Source: Taxawa tesnikishii (nom. ined.)
Lineage: Eukaryota > Ascomycota > Dothideomycetes > Dothideales
DNA length: 64,000 nt
NCBI GenBank assembly: GCA_030247885.1
Contig: JAPDRO010000023.1
Span: 496,001 to 560,000, forward strand
Direction of reading: 5' to 3'
Both the position numbers and the translations under genes were made by a program. Shown piece after piece: positions 1-10,742 of this stretch. Position 1 is the first letter of the stretch; each line of letters opens with the position of its first letter. Below the pieces are notes generated by a model. It was not told where the DNA came from. It searched no databases and saw nothing but the letters and a program-made list of their open reading frames with translations.

Positions 1-615
1 ACGAAGTGTTCTTACGCCAGGGTATGCTTTTTCATTAGATATCCTTTCGGCTCTAGGAATGCCTTCTCCCATAAAGAGCAGCCTCCAGATACGCAAAGTG
101 AGTTAGCCAGCAGACGTCGTCCCGACCTCGGCGCAGCGCCAGCCGCCAACCCTACCATGCTGACATAATCCACCTCGTACACAAAACTCCGCGCCCTCTC
201 AGACTCTTCTCTATTTTTCTCTCATGATACCAAAAAGGTCTCCATATACCCTTGGGCGGTCACATTCCTTCAATTGACCTTCCGCATTCCCGAGTGACCA
301 AGACGGACGCACGTATAGCCTTTCATAATCCTGGCGCTGTTACTGAGGCATGAATAATGCTGGTTTGGTGGCGGGTTCGCTTCTGGCTTACAGATCTCTC
401 ATTTGGCTTGATTTTCTTGATGATATCTCGATGAGCAATTCTTGGTGACCTCTTTGAAGGACCTCAAACAGTGTGGTGGACTTGCCGTTGGATGGTGCCT
501 TGAACGCACGTCGACCCTTGGGTGGCATCCCCGGGTTCTTGGGCACCTTGTTATGTGTGAAATCGTAACATAGCATAACTTATATACAATCGTCGAACTC
601 GTGTCCATCCAAGCA
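1..615. other. non-coding stretch, left edge
   Basis: No gene is supported here. Short open frames around 388-665 on the minus strand have no recognisable domain, and the region lies just downstream of the catalase-like gene, so it probably holds that gene's 3' UTR and intergenic sequence. Confidence 0.5.
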
Positions 616-1890
616 TCAGTTCGGGATCTCATCAATGCTCTTGACGTTGATCTCCTTCCTGCCATTCATTTTCCTCCGCAACGCGCTGCTAGCGGGGTAC
701 ACTGTCGTCTCGTCAGCACTTGTTCAAACCGCCCCCGACCCCTGATTAAACTCACCAACTCTCCTCAATCTATTCGGACCCCCAAGCGGCTGATAAGCTT
801 TCAGACCATGCCATGGATCCACCCTCATATGATCCTCCCAGAAGGTCTTGCGCTCAAAATCAAAGCTCTCCTGCTTCGGGATCTTCAACGTCGCAACAGT
901 CTGCCAGGGACACTTCTCCGGATCCCAGATCTTGCCTGCGTACTCGACCGGCTGGTCTTCAAGATTCTCGCACAGTTGTACTTGGAACAGGTACTCGGCG
1001 TCGTGCTGGTTGTGAAAGTCCTGCAGCCAGCGGTGCAGGATATCAGAGCCGTCTTCGGGGCGTACGGTCTCGTCGAAGAGTTTCCGTTGCGTCTCCGACG
1101 ATGGAACGAGGCAGTACTTCATCACGTAGTCGCCGAAGCGGTAGGCGGTCTGCGAGTATTGACGCGTGCTTTCAAGATGTGTGTTCCGCACCTTGTCGCG
1201 CGCAGTTTGTAACTCCGTGTCATCGCGCGCTTCGAGGTGTTTGTATAGCTCTTTTTGATCGTGGCCGTAGTTGATGCGCAGATCAATGATTTCGCGTGTT
1301 ACTTTGGCGTTGGCGAGGTCGAGCGCGGGTGTGCTGTTGAACTCGATGTCCTGGGTTGGGAAGTCCTTGCCGGCGTCGAACATCTCGCCCTCGACATTGA
1401 AGAGCTTCATCGCGAAACCGCGAGGCACCGGAATGCGGTCCTAGCAGAAAGTCAGTCATTCTAGAACATCGATCTCTACAGTCGGACCCAAAAGGCGTAC
1501 ATCAAGACCTGGATCGCCGGGCTCGGTGCTGTATCTGCACACGACTGGGTATTCGCCAGCCTTCTCGAACAGCGGACCTTGCTTGAGATGCTTCGGCAGG
1601 TCATCCTTTACCACGAAAGTGCCCTTGACGATGCCGTGTGTGCGCGCATGCGTGCCGCTGTAGCAATGCCGGTGCATGTTCCATTGAGCTTTCTGGATGG
1701 TATTGATCTGCTCAGCCACAGCACGGATGTCGTCTTCCTCGCCCTCAGGGATCTTCTCGACACTCGAATCATCCCAACGGATGTAGTTCCTGTTTGCGAG
1801 GTCTTCAGAAGTAACGCCATCGGCATCCGGCTGGGTGCCGTTCTTGTTCGGAGCTGGGTGCACCGAGAGGTTGGATGTGGTGTCTGCCAT
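616..1890 (-). CDS. catalase-like haem-domain protein
   Basis: Catalase-superfamily protein of 386 residues in three exons (1890-1501, 1440-756, 701-616). Introns 1500-1441 and 755-702 have GTACGC/GTGAGT donors, CTGAC branch sites and TAG/CAG acceptors, and the spliced length is a multiple of three. The chosen start is the ATG beginning MADTTSNL; an upstream extension in the same frame lacks a good context. Segments such as YPVVCRYSTEPGDPGLD, PRGFAMKLFNVEGE and FRFGDY-like motifs match the fungal 'haem-dependent catalase-like' group, which lacks the full classical catalase length (about 480-700 residues) and the classical C-terminal haem-Tyr motif. The C-terminus, ALRRKMNGRKEINVKSIDEIP, is recovered only through the last intron. 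True catalase activity is not shown; a peroxidase or lipid-oxidising role is possible. No signal peptide is seen, so it is probably cytosolic or peroxisomal. Confidence 0.85.
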
Positions 1891-2536
1891 AGTAGGGCTG
1901 TATATGTTTGTGCCTGGTTGCGAACAAAGGAACAGAGACACAGAACTGTACCGGACCCTTACATGCTGTGACACTTGCCGTGTTTATATACAGACCCCAG
2001 CTGTCAAAGATAGGTGCGGGGTATCCTAGAGATGTTCACGGCGGCTCACCTACCTTTGGCCGCTAGCTTGCTTAGTGGATGGATGGTATGGGTGGAAGCT
2101 TTGGTAGAGTGAAGGCGAGACCCAGACGATGCCCTCACCCCCGCCATCGTGGCTGTCCGGCCGTCCGTCTTATGATAGAATAGTGCAGCGAACGATCAGC
2201 ATGGATCGGTGGGACGGAGAGGCATTCCAAATCACGCCAAACACCGGTGCGCTGATAGGTTGAATATGTCTCTGAGGCTGAGCAGCTCTGTGGGCGCACA
2301 TATCAGGGTGTCTGGCTGCATGTGATGATGTGAAACAGTGAACGGCTCGGAGTGTATGGTTGCGCAAGACCCGATTATGGGGAAGGCGTGGGGAAGCGAA
2401 AGGGCGGAAGTCTGGAAGGAGATTGGTGTGACGCGCCAAGCGGGTACGTACAACGTAGACACGAAACCAACCGGACCGCAACGCAACCTATACCACGCAA
2501 TCCTCCTTTGCCAAATCTCTTGAACTTAATTTCACA
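1891..2536. promoter_or_regulatory. divergent promoter region
   Basis: About 650 bp separate the starts of the catalase-like gene and RUD3, so this interval must hold both promoters. I see no open frame of interest and no strong TATA box. A CT/AT-rich leader precedes the RUD3 ATG. Confidence 0.45.
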
Positions 2537-4559
2537 ATGTCCGCGGTGTCAGCTGCAGATCCTACGTCGAAACCCGGTTCGTCTTCCCTCCAAGTGGAGG
2601 CTCTACAATAAGCTCTCTCGGATCCGTTGCTGACGCGGTCACATAAAAGCGGCCAAGAAGAAGAGAAAGAACAAGAAGAAGGGCGGCGACAAGAGCAAAC
2701 CGAACAATGACTCGGCAGACGCCAATGGCGTGCAAGAAGACCACGAAGGCGATCAGGAAGATGGAGAGGGCGAAGATGACGAGCAAGAACCGGCAAGGGT
2801 ATGGCCATTGCTCCTCTCCAGCGAGGGATTACTGACGGGACAATTGCAGAATCCTTCTGTTTCAGAATCAGCGGTAGAGACAAAGCCGGATGCAGAACCC
2901 TCACCTGAGAGTGCCAACGCGACGGACGAGCCTCTCCCGATACGTAATGGCGCCGAAGAGAACAAGGAAGCCCCCGAAGCTACTGCAGGCAGCTTTGAGC
3001 AAGCGGACTCTGACACCTCTGCGCGGCTCGACGCAATGGCCAAAGAGCGAGACGATCTAAGAGCTGAAGTCGCTGAGCTACGAAAATCACTCGAGTCGAT
3101 ACGGGAAAGGCATGAGGAAGAGTTGAATGGGCTGCGTGAGGAGGCTGAGGATGCTCAGGCAGGAAAAGAAAATGCTGAGTCTCAATACCGGACGTTGTTG
3201 GGCAAGGTCAATACAATTAGGTCGCAGCTAGGGGAGCGGCTTAAGGCAGACGCTGTATGTACAGGTGCATGGTTGCTGATGGTGACGTGCTGATTTTTGG
3301 CAGGAAGAATTGTCACAAGCGAGAGCCCAGATCGAAGAGCTGCAGGAGGAGAACCGCACGCTTCAAGAAGAAAACCGTACAGCACAGAACCAAGGTCGGA
3401 GCTTGCGGGAATCCCACGAAGGCCTACAGGCTACTATTGCACGCCTCACGGAAGAAAACAAAACACAAGCGGACGAGATTGCATCTCTGCGGAACAGAAC
3501 GAATCTTTCGCAATCCAACTGGGCCAAGGAACGGGATGACCTGGTCAGTCAGCTTGCATATGCTAGGGAGGAATTCGAAAATGCCAAGCAAGCGATGCAG
3601 GATTGGGAGGTACTAGCTATGGAAGAAAGATCTCTACGCGAGAATTTTGGTGATCGGGTTGGAGAACTGGAGGAACAGCTTAGTGCTCAGAGGGAAGCCT
3701 ACGAGCACGCAGCCAGCGAACGTGACAGTCAGAACTCGACCGTCGATGGTCTGCAAAGAGCGCTGCAAGACATCCAGGATGGTGCGTTACATTCCATTGT
3801 CATCGTTTCTGTACCGTTTCTAACCGCCCAATAGCACGGAAACGCGAACTCCGCGAAATGGTTGAAAATTCGCAAGCGCAGCTTGACGAATTGCGCAAGC
3901 AAGTCGAAGAGGCCAAGAAAGCAGCAGCCGAATCCGCCGCCACGCTGGAGACGACACGGAAGGAGCTTGAGCGCGCCTTGCCCTTCGAGAAGGAGGTCAA
4001 GGAGAAGAATCTGCTGATAGGCAAGCTGCGGCACGAAGCCGTAATCTTGAACGACCACCTCACCAAGGCTTTGCGCTTCTTGAAACGCGGAAAGCCGGAA
4101 GACAACGTCGATAGACAGATCGTCACGAACCATTTCCTACATTTCCTGGCGTTGGATCGCAGCGACCCGAAGAAGTTCCAGATTCTGCAGCTCATTGCTG
4201 CGTTGCTTGGGTGGACTGACGGTAAGAAATCTATCTTCATCTTTATCGTGGACGTGATGGTGACCTAACGGTTCACAGAACAACGAGAACAGGCCGGCTT
4301 AGCCCGTCCAGGCGCTTCAAACGCATCCCTCCGCATACCCATGTCACCTTTCAGGCGGACACCAAGCACGCCGTCTCTCTCGGCAGACTTCCCCGACACT
4401 CCCGGTGGAGCGAGCAGGGAATCACTGGCAGAGCTGTGGTCGGACTTCCTGGCCAGGGAGGCAGAAGCGGGCGGTAGCAGTCGTAGAGAGAGCGCTGTAA
4501 CGAGCCCGACAAACGGGAGAAACAGCCCAGGGCTCGGTTTGAAGGGCGTCGGTGGGTGA
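2537..4559 (+). CDS. RUD3: Golgi coiled-coil protein with GRAB domain
   Basis: Homologue of yeast Rud3 (GMAP-210 family), a cis-Golgi golgin that binds Arf GTPase and tethers vesicles. Six exons: introns are 2577-2649, 2799-2849, 3255-3303, 3782-3834 and 4222-4278, and the spliced ORF is exactly 580 codons. The N-terminus is a Lys-rich stretch (AAKKKRKNKKKGG) followed by an acidic segment, then a long heptad-rich coiled coil (about residues 130-420). The diagnostic part is the GRIP-related Arf-binding (GRAB) region near residues 420-500: LIGKLRHEAVILNDHLTKAL, then NHFLHFLALDRSDPKKFQIL and LLGW. The tail is Ser/Pro-rich and ends near LAELWSDFLAREAE. The second intron is 51 bp, a multiple of three with no in-frame stop, so retaining it would add 17 residues. 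No transmembrane segment is present, as expected for a peripheral golgin. Confidence 0.88.
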
Positions 4560-4971
4560 GGAAGAAAACATCTTTCGGATTGGCAAGATTCGATAGCACT
4601 GGACGCCTTTACGGATCTCCTTTCGGATAGACAGTTGAGGGACCCTTTTCTTGGGCTGTGTTGGATAGCAATGTAATATCTCCATGGAAGAGCTAATCCG
4701 AAATCCTTTCTATGCATTCGTCTATGCAGAGCTTTTTGCACCGTCTTGTGGTATTTCCGTGACTTTTTGCGCCGTAAACTCCCGTTTTCCTCTCCCACCA
4801 TAACCACTCACTCAAGTCAGTCATTTACCCCTTTTCCTTCTTTCCTCCTTTTCACCGCATCGCCCGCACGACGCCCTCGGATCTCACCAAAGACTCGGAC
4901 GTCGAAGCTGGTTGCTTCGAGTCTGGCATCCATCCCCACCCTTCTCCATAACCCTCCTAAACACTCTTCGC
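4560..4971. other. convergent 3' intergenic
   Basis: Tail-to-tail spacer between RUD3 and guanylate kinase. It is pyrimidine-rich around 4780-4870 and no gene is seen in it. Confidence 0.5.
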
Positions 4972-5749
4972 TCAATCCCTCACGCAGAATTCCTCAAACT
5001 CCTTCCACGCGCGCTCTAGGTCGTCGTTCACAACGATCTTGTCATGCGCGCCCGTCTTGGCGAAATCAAGCTCGTGCTTGGCCTGCGCCAGACGCTCCTG
5101 AATAGCTTCTTCCTTGTCGGTCGCGCGGCCGCGCAGACGTTGCTCCAAGATCTCAAGGGAGGGCGGTTGAAGGAATAGGAAAAGAGGATCCAGCGAGGAT
5201 TGCTTGACTTGCTTCACGCCCTGTAGTCACTTTTTCGTCAGCCCCGTCATTGTCACACAACCAGCAAAAAATTCCCAAGAAGAATCCTCCCCTGAGTGGT
5301 AAGAGCGAAGTGAGTCTCGGCGAGGAGGGGGTTGGGGGAGGAAAGAATCCTCACCTCCATCTCGATATCCAGAATGCACGTCTGACCCCTCTTTGCAACA
5401 TCCTCAACAGCCTTCTTGCTCGTGCCGTAGAAGTTGCTACCGAATTTTGCGTGCTCGATGAACCCGTTTTCGGTGACTAGTTTGTGGAACTCGTCTTTCG
5501 TGACGAAGTAGTAGTCCTTGCCCTCCTGCTCGCCCGGGCGTGGTGAGCGCGTCGTGTGGGAGACGGAGAAGCCGAAGCGGTCGGGGTAGGCATCGAAGAG
5601 GCGCTTGAGGAGGGTTGATTTGCCCGACCCGGAGGGACCGGAGACGACGATGGGCGTGGTTTTGGTGATGTCTATAAGGTGTGAGGAGTGGGGTGGTATA
5701 GAGGGGTAGTGATGGGGGAGTAGACGAGATACGTACTGACGGGGGCCAT
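4972..5749 (-). CDS. GUK1: guanylate kinase
   Basis: Phosphorylates GMP/dGMP to the diphosphate with ATP, an essential step of nucleotide supply and cell-wall mannose (GDP-mannose) supply. Three exons, 192 residues, normal for the family: introns 5736-5672 (GTACGT..TATAG) and 5354-5221 (GTGAGG..TACAG, 134 bp). The start ATG at 5749 gives [20 protein letters not shown]. The P-loop is GPSGSGKST, the GMP-binding Arg/Tyr residues sit in [20 protein letters not shown], and the [15 protein letters not shown] and [14 protein letters not shown] blocks are diagnostic. Reading through intron 1 gives a longer open frame starting at 5939 with a basic, hydroxylated N-terminus that resembles a mitochondrial presequence, so dual targeting by splicing is possible (see findings). 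Confidence 0.93.
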
Positions 5750-6185
5750 TGTGCGTAGAGAGCGGGCTGTAGAGTGACCTGGCGAAAGTATTGACTTGGT
5801 AAGAGGAGAAAGACGACGGAGTAATGGCATTTAACAGATGGTCGTGGGTAAGCTGATCTAGAACACGACGAGATGTTCGCCGAGTAAACATTAGGCCTTT
5901 GCGGCTAGCGGCAGGGCATGTTCTCATTGGCTGAAGCATTTAAGCTTATTTCGGAAAAAGGGAAAAAGGGTCTGTCAATCAGTAAAGGGGACTGCATGTC
6001 CGCACAACAGCTGTAGAGCATTCAACAACAATAGTAGGCTTTGATTGTAGGACGAAGCCAAACTGCTACTCTGCACGAGAAACTATTGAACGAACCGTCG
6101 TTTACACCTATTGCACAGACCCTCGTACAACTTTACAACATTTCACAGCATTTTGTCTTGCTTGTCTGCCGCACCGACACGTCGA
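5750..6185. other. spacer between GUK1 and AA9 relic
   Basis: Contains the GUK1 promoter. The first 190 bp also carry the alternative N-terminal reading frame of GUK1. No other gene is seen. Confidence 0.45.
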
Positions 6186-7400
6186 GACGACGAGATACAC
6201 TGCGAGTAGTATTCGCTCCACACCTTGCAAGTGTCGCCAGTGTCGCACTGTAGAGGTCCGCTCTAGCCCTTGCCGCCGCATTGGTGGTACAGTCGAACGG
6301 TGCCGGAGGGGTACGAGCTGCTGTCTGTGCTTAGGGGCACCGACGAGCTTGTCAATGCCAGAAAGTCGAGGCCGGCCTGAGTTGTAGCCCGGCCGAACGA
6401 GCCGCTGAACCCGAAGCTGCCGGTCGCGAAAGAGGCGTTGGGGGTAGCGGAGGTTGCAATGACGGCAGCGGAGCCGGCGGCAGCAGCAAGAAGTGGCAAT
6501 GGCAGCAGAGGAGGCGTCAGCTGAGGAAGCGACAGGAGCTTCGGTGGTGGCGGGGGTGGTAGCGGCATCGGAGTCACATGTGGTGACGGCGAAAGAGCCT
6601 CCGGTGCCCGCGAGCTCGACGTCCGAGCCATCAGTGACCTCGATCCCTCGTCTGATTCATCTGTATTGGAGCTGGGCGAGGCAGTAGGATCCAGAGCGGG
6701 TTAGATTTTTCTTCTCAGAAAGATAATCATACAGGGTCCACCGGCGAAGTTGTAGTTATCAGGAACGGGGTAGTAGATGTCGATTGGGCCCATAACCCGT
6801 GTATGCACCTGGAAGTCTAACGACAGGGGGAGGAAAGCCCGAGCTAGCATCGGTGACCTCGATCTGGGCGCAAAGATGTAGACTTGGGCACCGCCGTAGG
6901 ACTCGGCCCTGTGCTGGGCGACGTGCTCGACACGGAGCAGATACTGGCCCGCTGGCGTCTCCTTGGGCAACTTCTAGGTGAAATGTTGCTGATTACTGGC
7001 CGCCCAAGTCATGCCAGAGGAATTGGGGCTGGTGAAGCCCAGCTCGTATATCTTGTACCACTCGTCGCTGTCATCGTACTCAACCGCGGTCTGGCCGTTG
7101 GCGGCCTTGGAGAGGTATGCTTGCGGAGGACCGGGGTGGATGATGGCTATGTCAGTATCGAAACCGATCGTATCGCCGGGCTTGACCTGGTAGGTCAAAG
7201 TCTAATTGCCGGTTGACAGAGCTCCAGAGTTGCATCAAATGTCGGTCGAGTTGACATAGATGACGGGGAGTTGGCATTATCGTGCTGGCGGACATACTCG
7301 TATTGACCGCGTGGTTTTTGTTCACAACAAGGCTGGTGAAGCAGTCTGCCGAAGTCTGTCTCAGTGCTGCGCCGAGGTCGTGACAAACGTCTCACGAGCG
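6186..7400 (-). pseudogene. decayed AA9-CBM1 lytic polysaccharide monooxygenase
   Basis: Relic of a secreted copper-dependent cellulose-cleaving monooxygenase (AA9, old GH61) with a C-terminal cellulose-binding CBM1. Recognisable blocks on the minus strand, in order: GQYEYVRQHDNANSP (about 7300-7255), then VIYVNSTDI and CNSGALSTGN in a shifted frame with stops, YQVKPGDTIGFDTDIAIIHP (7195-7130), WYKIYELGFTSP, LPKETPAGQYLLRVEHVAQH (about 6970-6910), CAQIEVTDASSG and LPGAYTGYGP in another frame, DIYYPVPDNYNFAGGP, a Ser/Thr-rich linker, then YHQCGGKG-stop-SGP and CDTGDTCKVWSEYYSQCI (about 6285-6195), a CBM1. At least three in-frame stops interrupt it (one at the RCN arginine, one before TLTYQV, one at a CBM1 tryptophan) plus several frame changes. 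No signal peptide or N-terminal copper histidine could be found. It cannot make a full enzyme as read. Confidence 0.8.
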
Positions 7401-8140
7401 CTGCGACTCAGTCTTCTCGACAGTCCACTCAACCGCTTGATTAACTGTTGTAGTAAGGTAGCAGCACGGCTACGCGACTTCCAGATTTCTACTCTTGATA
7501 TCTGTTTTGTCATTTCAATGCATAGGCCATGTAATCAGAGTGACGTCTCCCCGATTTCGCGACGACGGTGCTCCCTCCCGTGTAGAAAGATCCGACATCC
7601 ATCTCGGACTCTGCGGACTCTTCTCTCTTTACGGAACCATTGACATTACCGCAATATCCACAAGTGGAGACTGTCGCATGAGACTGTTCCTTTTAAACCT
7701 ATCTAAATTGGCGGATAGAATGGAGAGTCTGGCCTAAGGTGGCTTCACAAAGCTTGACCTGACGCAATCCACATCGAGGCACCTTTTCACCGCGACGCCA
7801 GTGTGTGGCCCGATCAGATTTTCGAGGTCTCACACTATGCGGCGAGGTGCAAAGGAAGACTCCCCGGGCCGTACGAAGGGCAAGGACGAAGAATCACAAT
7901 TCAGTTCCCGAGCAGAATGCCGTTCAAACCCCATAACACCAACGCCTGTATTGCAGAGCCTGGAGACGATGTTTGGAGAAGACTTCCAGATGAGTTGCGT
8001 GTAGCCGCAAATCCGCAATCTCAATGAACAGTGGTTCGTTGTTCTCACTGTTGTAGGGCTGCAATACAGTCCAGCGATTATGGTGAAGAAAGCATAGAAG
8101 CTTGATGAAGCGGCTTTTTGGACAAAGTTGGACTTGCCTA
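7401..8140. other. intergenic, short open frames only
   Basis: Several overlapping frames of 60-80 codons lie here on both strands without recognisable motifs. The part near 7400-7500 would be the expected place for the missing signal-peptide exon of the AA9 relic, but none is readable. Confidence 0.4.
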
Positions 8141-8605
8141 CTACATCCGCAACATCCTAGGTGCACTGCCTGTCAGCATTCGTAAGGTTTCAATCGAAGA
8201 GTGACGCGTTGTATCCGTGGTGAAGATTTCGACGATCGCCCGCTTCCGCTTGTAGTGCACCGTCGTCTTTGGCTTTTCCGACTCTAGGTTGTCGCGCCAC
8301 CATTTGGCATAGCGAACGAGTTCGTCAGGACCGAAGAAGGCGTTTCGAGCGCCTGTGGTGGGATGGCCTCGAAGATAGGAGTATAGAGTGTCATATTGAT
8401 CGCACACGATGCGATCAGCGCCAAAGACATTAGAGGCAATGTAGAGTGCGGGTCCCTTGCAGTCGGCCTTGGCCTTTCCACACCCAAAGATCCAAAGGCG
8501 CCATGTAAACCCATTCATTCTTAGCTCTGCAAGCATACTTACCTGTAGCACACTCAACTGCTGTGGCTGGTGGCTGGTGGCTTCGTATTTCTCGACCGAT
8601 ACCAT
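8141..8605 (-). CDS. hypothetical protein, unrecognised
   Basis: I do not recognise this frame. It opens with ATG (MVSVEKYEATSHQPQQ) and reads 154 codons uninterrupted. A textbook donor GTAAGT directly follows the codons for SVLQ near 8543, so the true product may be a spliced form in which part of the following sequence is removed. The later part (DRIVCDQYDTLYSYLRGHP, then DELVRYAKWWRDNLESEKPK) has balanced composition and reads like real protein. It sits between the AA9 relic and CK1 with no functional clue. It could also be the end of another decayed gene. Confidence 0.3.
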   Translation of the reverse strand: MVSVEKYEATSHQPQQLSVLQVSMLAELRMNGFTWRLWIFGCGKAKADCKGPALYIASNVFGADRIVCDQYDTLYSYLRGHPTTGARNAFFGPDELVRYAKWWRDNLESEKPKTTVHYKRKRAIVEIFTTDTTRHSSIETLRMLTGSAPRMLRM

Positions 8606-9188
8606 TGACGTCTGAGCTCAAGCCATTCCTTGCCGGGCATCATAGAGCCATGCTTATGAGACCGGTAGTTCTTGCTGCAATTGGCGCATGCATACAAATT
8701 CAAGCCCCTGACATACAGGGGATCGAAACCAAAATCCGGAAAACGTTGGCCAGCAGGACAAGATCCATCTCATGCACACGTGATAGGAGTACGAACAGTG
8801 GGGTAGGAAGGAATGAGAAGTGAAGTCCAGACCCGTGATCGGTTGGGCGAAGAGGCTAAGAGGCTAAGAGTTCGCCTAATTGACACTGGCCGCTACCGGA
8901 GGTTGCCGAAAAGCCCCCTGGCGCTGGCGGCTCTCTCAGGCCTCCGCAGTCTGATTGCGAGCGAACGTCGACAGCCAACCTCAAACTCTCCCATCTCCGA
9001 CGAAAACACGCCCCAAATCTCACCATCACCGCCGCGCCCCAAGCACGCTGCTCTTGCCCGCTCCGACACTGTGACGCCTGTGAAAAGAGGCCACCGCTGC
9101 CTCTACCCGTGCAGCACATATCTCTACCGACGTGACACTGGCGATCGTGTTCCAATCCTCTGAGCTTGACCGTCAAGCTCAATCTGAA
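8606..9188. promoter_or_regulatory. promoter region of casein kinase 1
   Basis: Upstream of the CK1 start. The last 200 bp are C/A-rich with pyrimidine tracts typical of a fungal 5' leader. No clear TATA box was seen. Confidence 0.4.
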
Positions 9189-10742
9189 ATGGCTTCCTCC
9201 TCTTCCAACGTCGTTGGTGTGCACTACCGCGTCGGCAAGAAGATTGGCGAGGGCTCTTTTGGTGTCATCTTCGAGGGTACTAACCTCCTCAACAACACCC
9301 AAGTAGCCATCAAATTCGTGAGGCTGCCTCGTCGCCGCGACGCGCCGTACAGCGAGGCTGACGTGCATACAGGAACCTCGGAAAAGCGATGCTCCCCAAT
9401 TGCGTGACGAGTACAGGACGTACAAGATATTGGTCGGATGCCGTGAGTGTTACCGTCCAGGCTTATCGCGTCCTGCGCTGGAGCCTACTTCTGGACGCCT
9501 TAACCATTCTTAACTGACACGACTTGCAGCCGGAATACCCAATGTCTATTACTTCGGCCAGGAAGGCCTGCACAACATACTCGTCATCGACCTCCTCGGC
9601 CCATCTCTAGAGGACCTCTTCGACCACTGCAACCGCCGCTTTACCATTAAGACCGTCGTCATGGTCGCTAAGCAGATGCTGTCTCGCGTCCAGACGATTC
9701 ACGAGAAGAACCTCATCTACCGAGATATCAAACCAGACAACTTCCTCATCGGCAGGCCTGGCAGCAAGACTGCTAACGTCATTCACGTCGTCGATTTCGG
9801 CATGGCCAAGCAGTACCGCGACCCGAAAACGAAGCAACACATTCCATACAGGGAGCGCAAGTCGCTTTCCGGCACAGCAAGATACATGAGTATCAACACG
9901 CACTTGGGAAGGGAACAATCAAGAAGAGACGATTTGGAGGCTCTCGGACACGTCTTTATGTACTTCCTGCGTGGTGGCCTCCCGTGGCAGGGCCTGAAGG
10001 CCGCGACGAACAAGCAGAAGTACGAGAAGATTGGAGAGAAGAAGCAAACGACTGCTATCAAGGACCTTTGCGACGGTTTCCCAGGTATGCCATGTATCGA
10101 AGCGTACGTTGTCCGGTATGCTAATCTCGAGCAGAGGAGTTCAACAAGTATCTTTCCTATGTTCGCAACCTCGGATTTGAAGACACTCCAGACTATGATT
10201 ACCTCCGAGACCTTTTTACTCAAGCACTCAAGAACACTGGCGAAGTCGAAGATGGCGAATACGACTGGATGAAGTTGAACAACGGAAAGGGCTGGGAAGC
10301 GATGAAGGCCCACCCATCGCAAGCCCACCTTCACCACAATGCCCCAGTCAACTCTTCCAACCGTGAGCTTCACGGTGCCAACCGTGCTTCCAAAACCCCT
10401 CTGCCTCCAGGGAGACTCGAAGCTGAACTGCCGAAGCCTGGGGCAACACGACCACCGCAAGCAGGCGCAGCGCAACGGCAAAGCAGGAGAGAGCAGTACT
10501 CGAGTCAAGAGTATGCGAAAAGGCGGAGCAACGGGCAAGACTTGGCACCGCCAGAAGGGTCGACTGCAGCGCTGCACGCTAACAGCACCGCAAACCTTCC
10601 CGGAAGATTGAGCACACAACAACCCGCCAACAACAGGCAAAGCTTGGCTCAGCCGGCGCCGCAGAGGACTCAGCCACAACCACAACCGGAGCAGAAACCA
10701 AGTGGTATGGCCAAGTTCTTGAAGGTCCTGTGCTGTGGATAG
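9189..10742 (+). CDS. YCK: casein kinase 1, plasma-membrane YCK type
   Basis: Ser/Thr kinase of the CK1 family, orthologous to yeast Yck1/Yck2 and fission yeast Cki1, acting at the plasma membrane in polarity, endocytosis and nutrient sensing. Four exons with introns 9318-9372, 9443-9529 and 10085-10134; about 453 residues. The kinase domain spans roughly residues 14-290: Gly loop [17 protein letters not shown] lysine, catalytic loop [21 protein letters not shown], and the CK1 substrate motif MSINTHLG. The tail (from about residue 300) is Gln/Pro/Ala-rich and ends in KVLCCG, a C-terminal cysteine pair that is palmitoylated in this subfamily and anchors the kinase to membrane. The start ATG gives [20 protein letters not shown], matching homologues. 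The antisense 326-codon open frame is a shadow. Confidence 0.95.
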
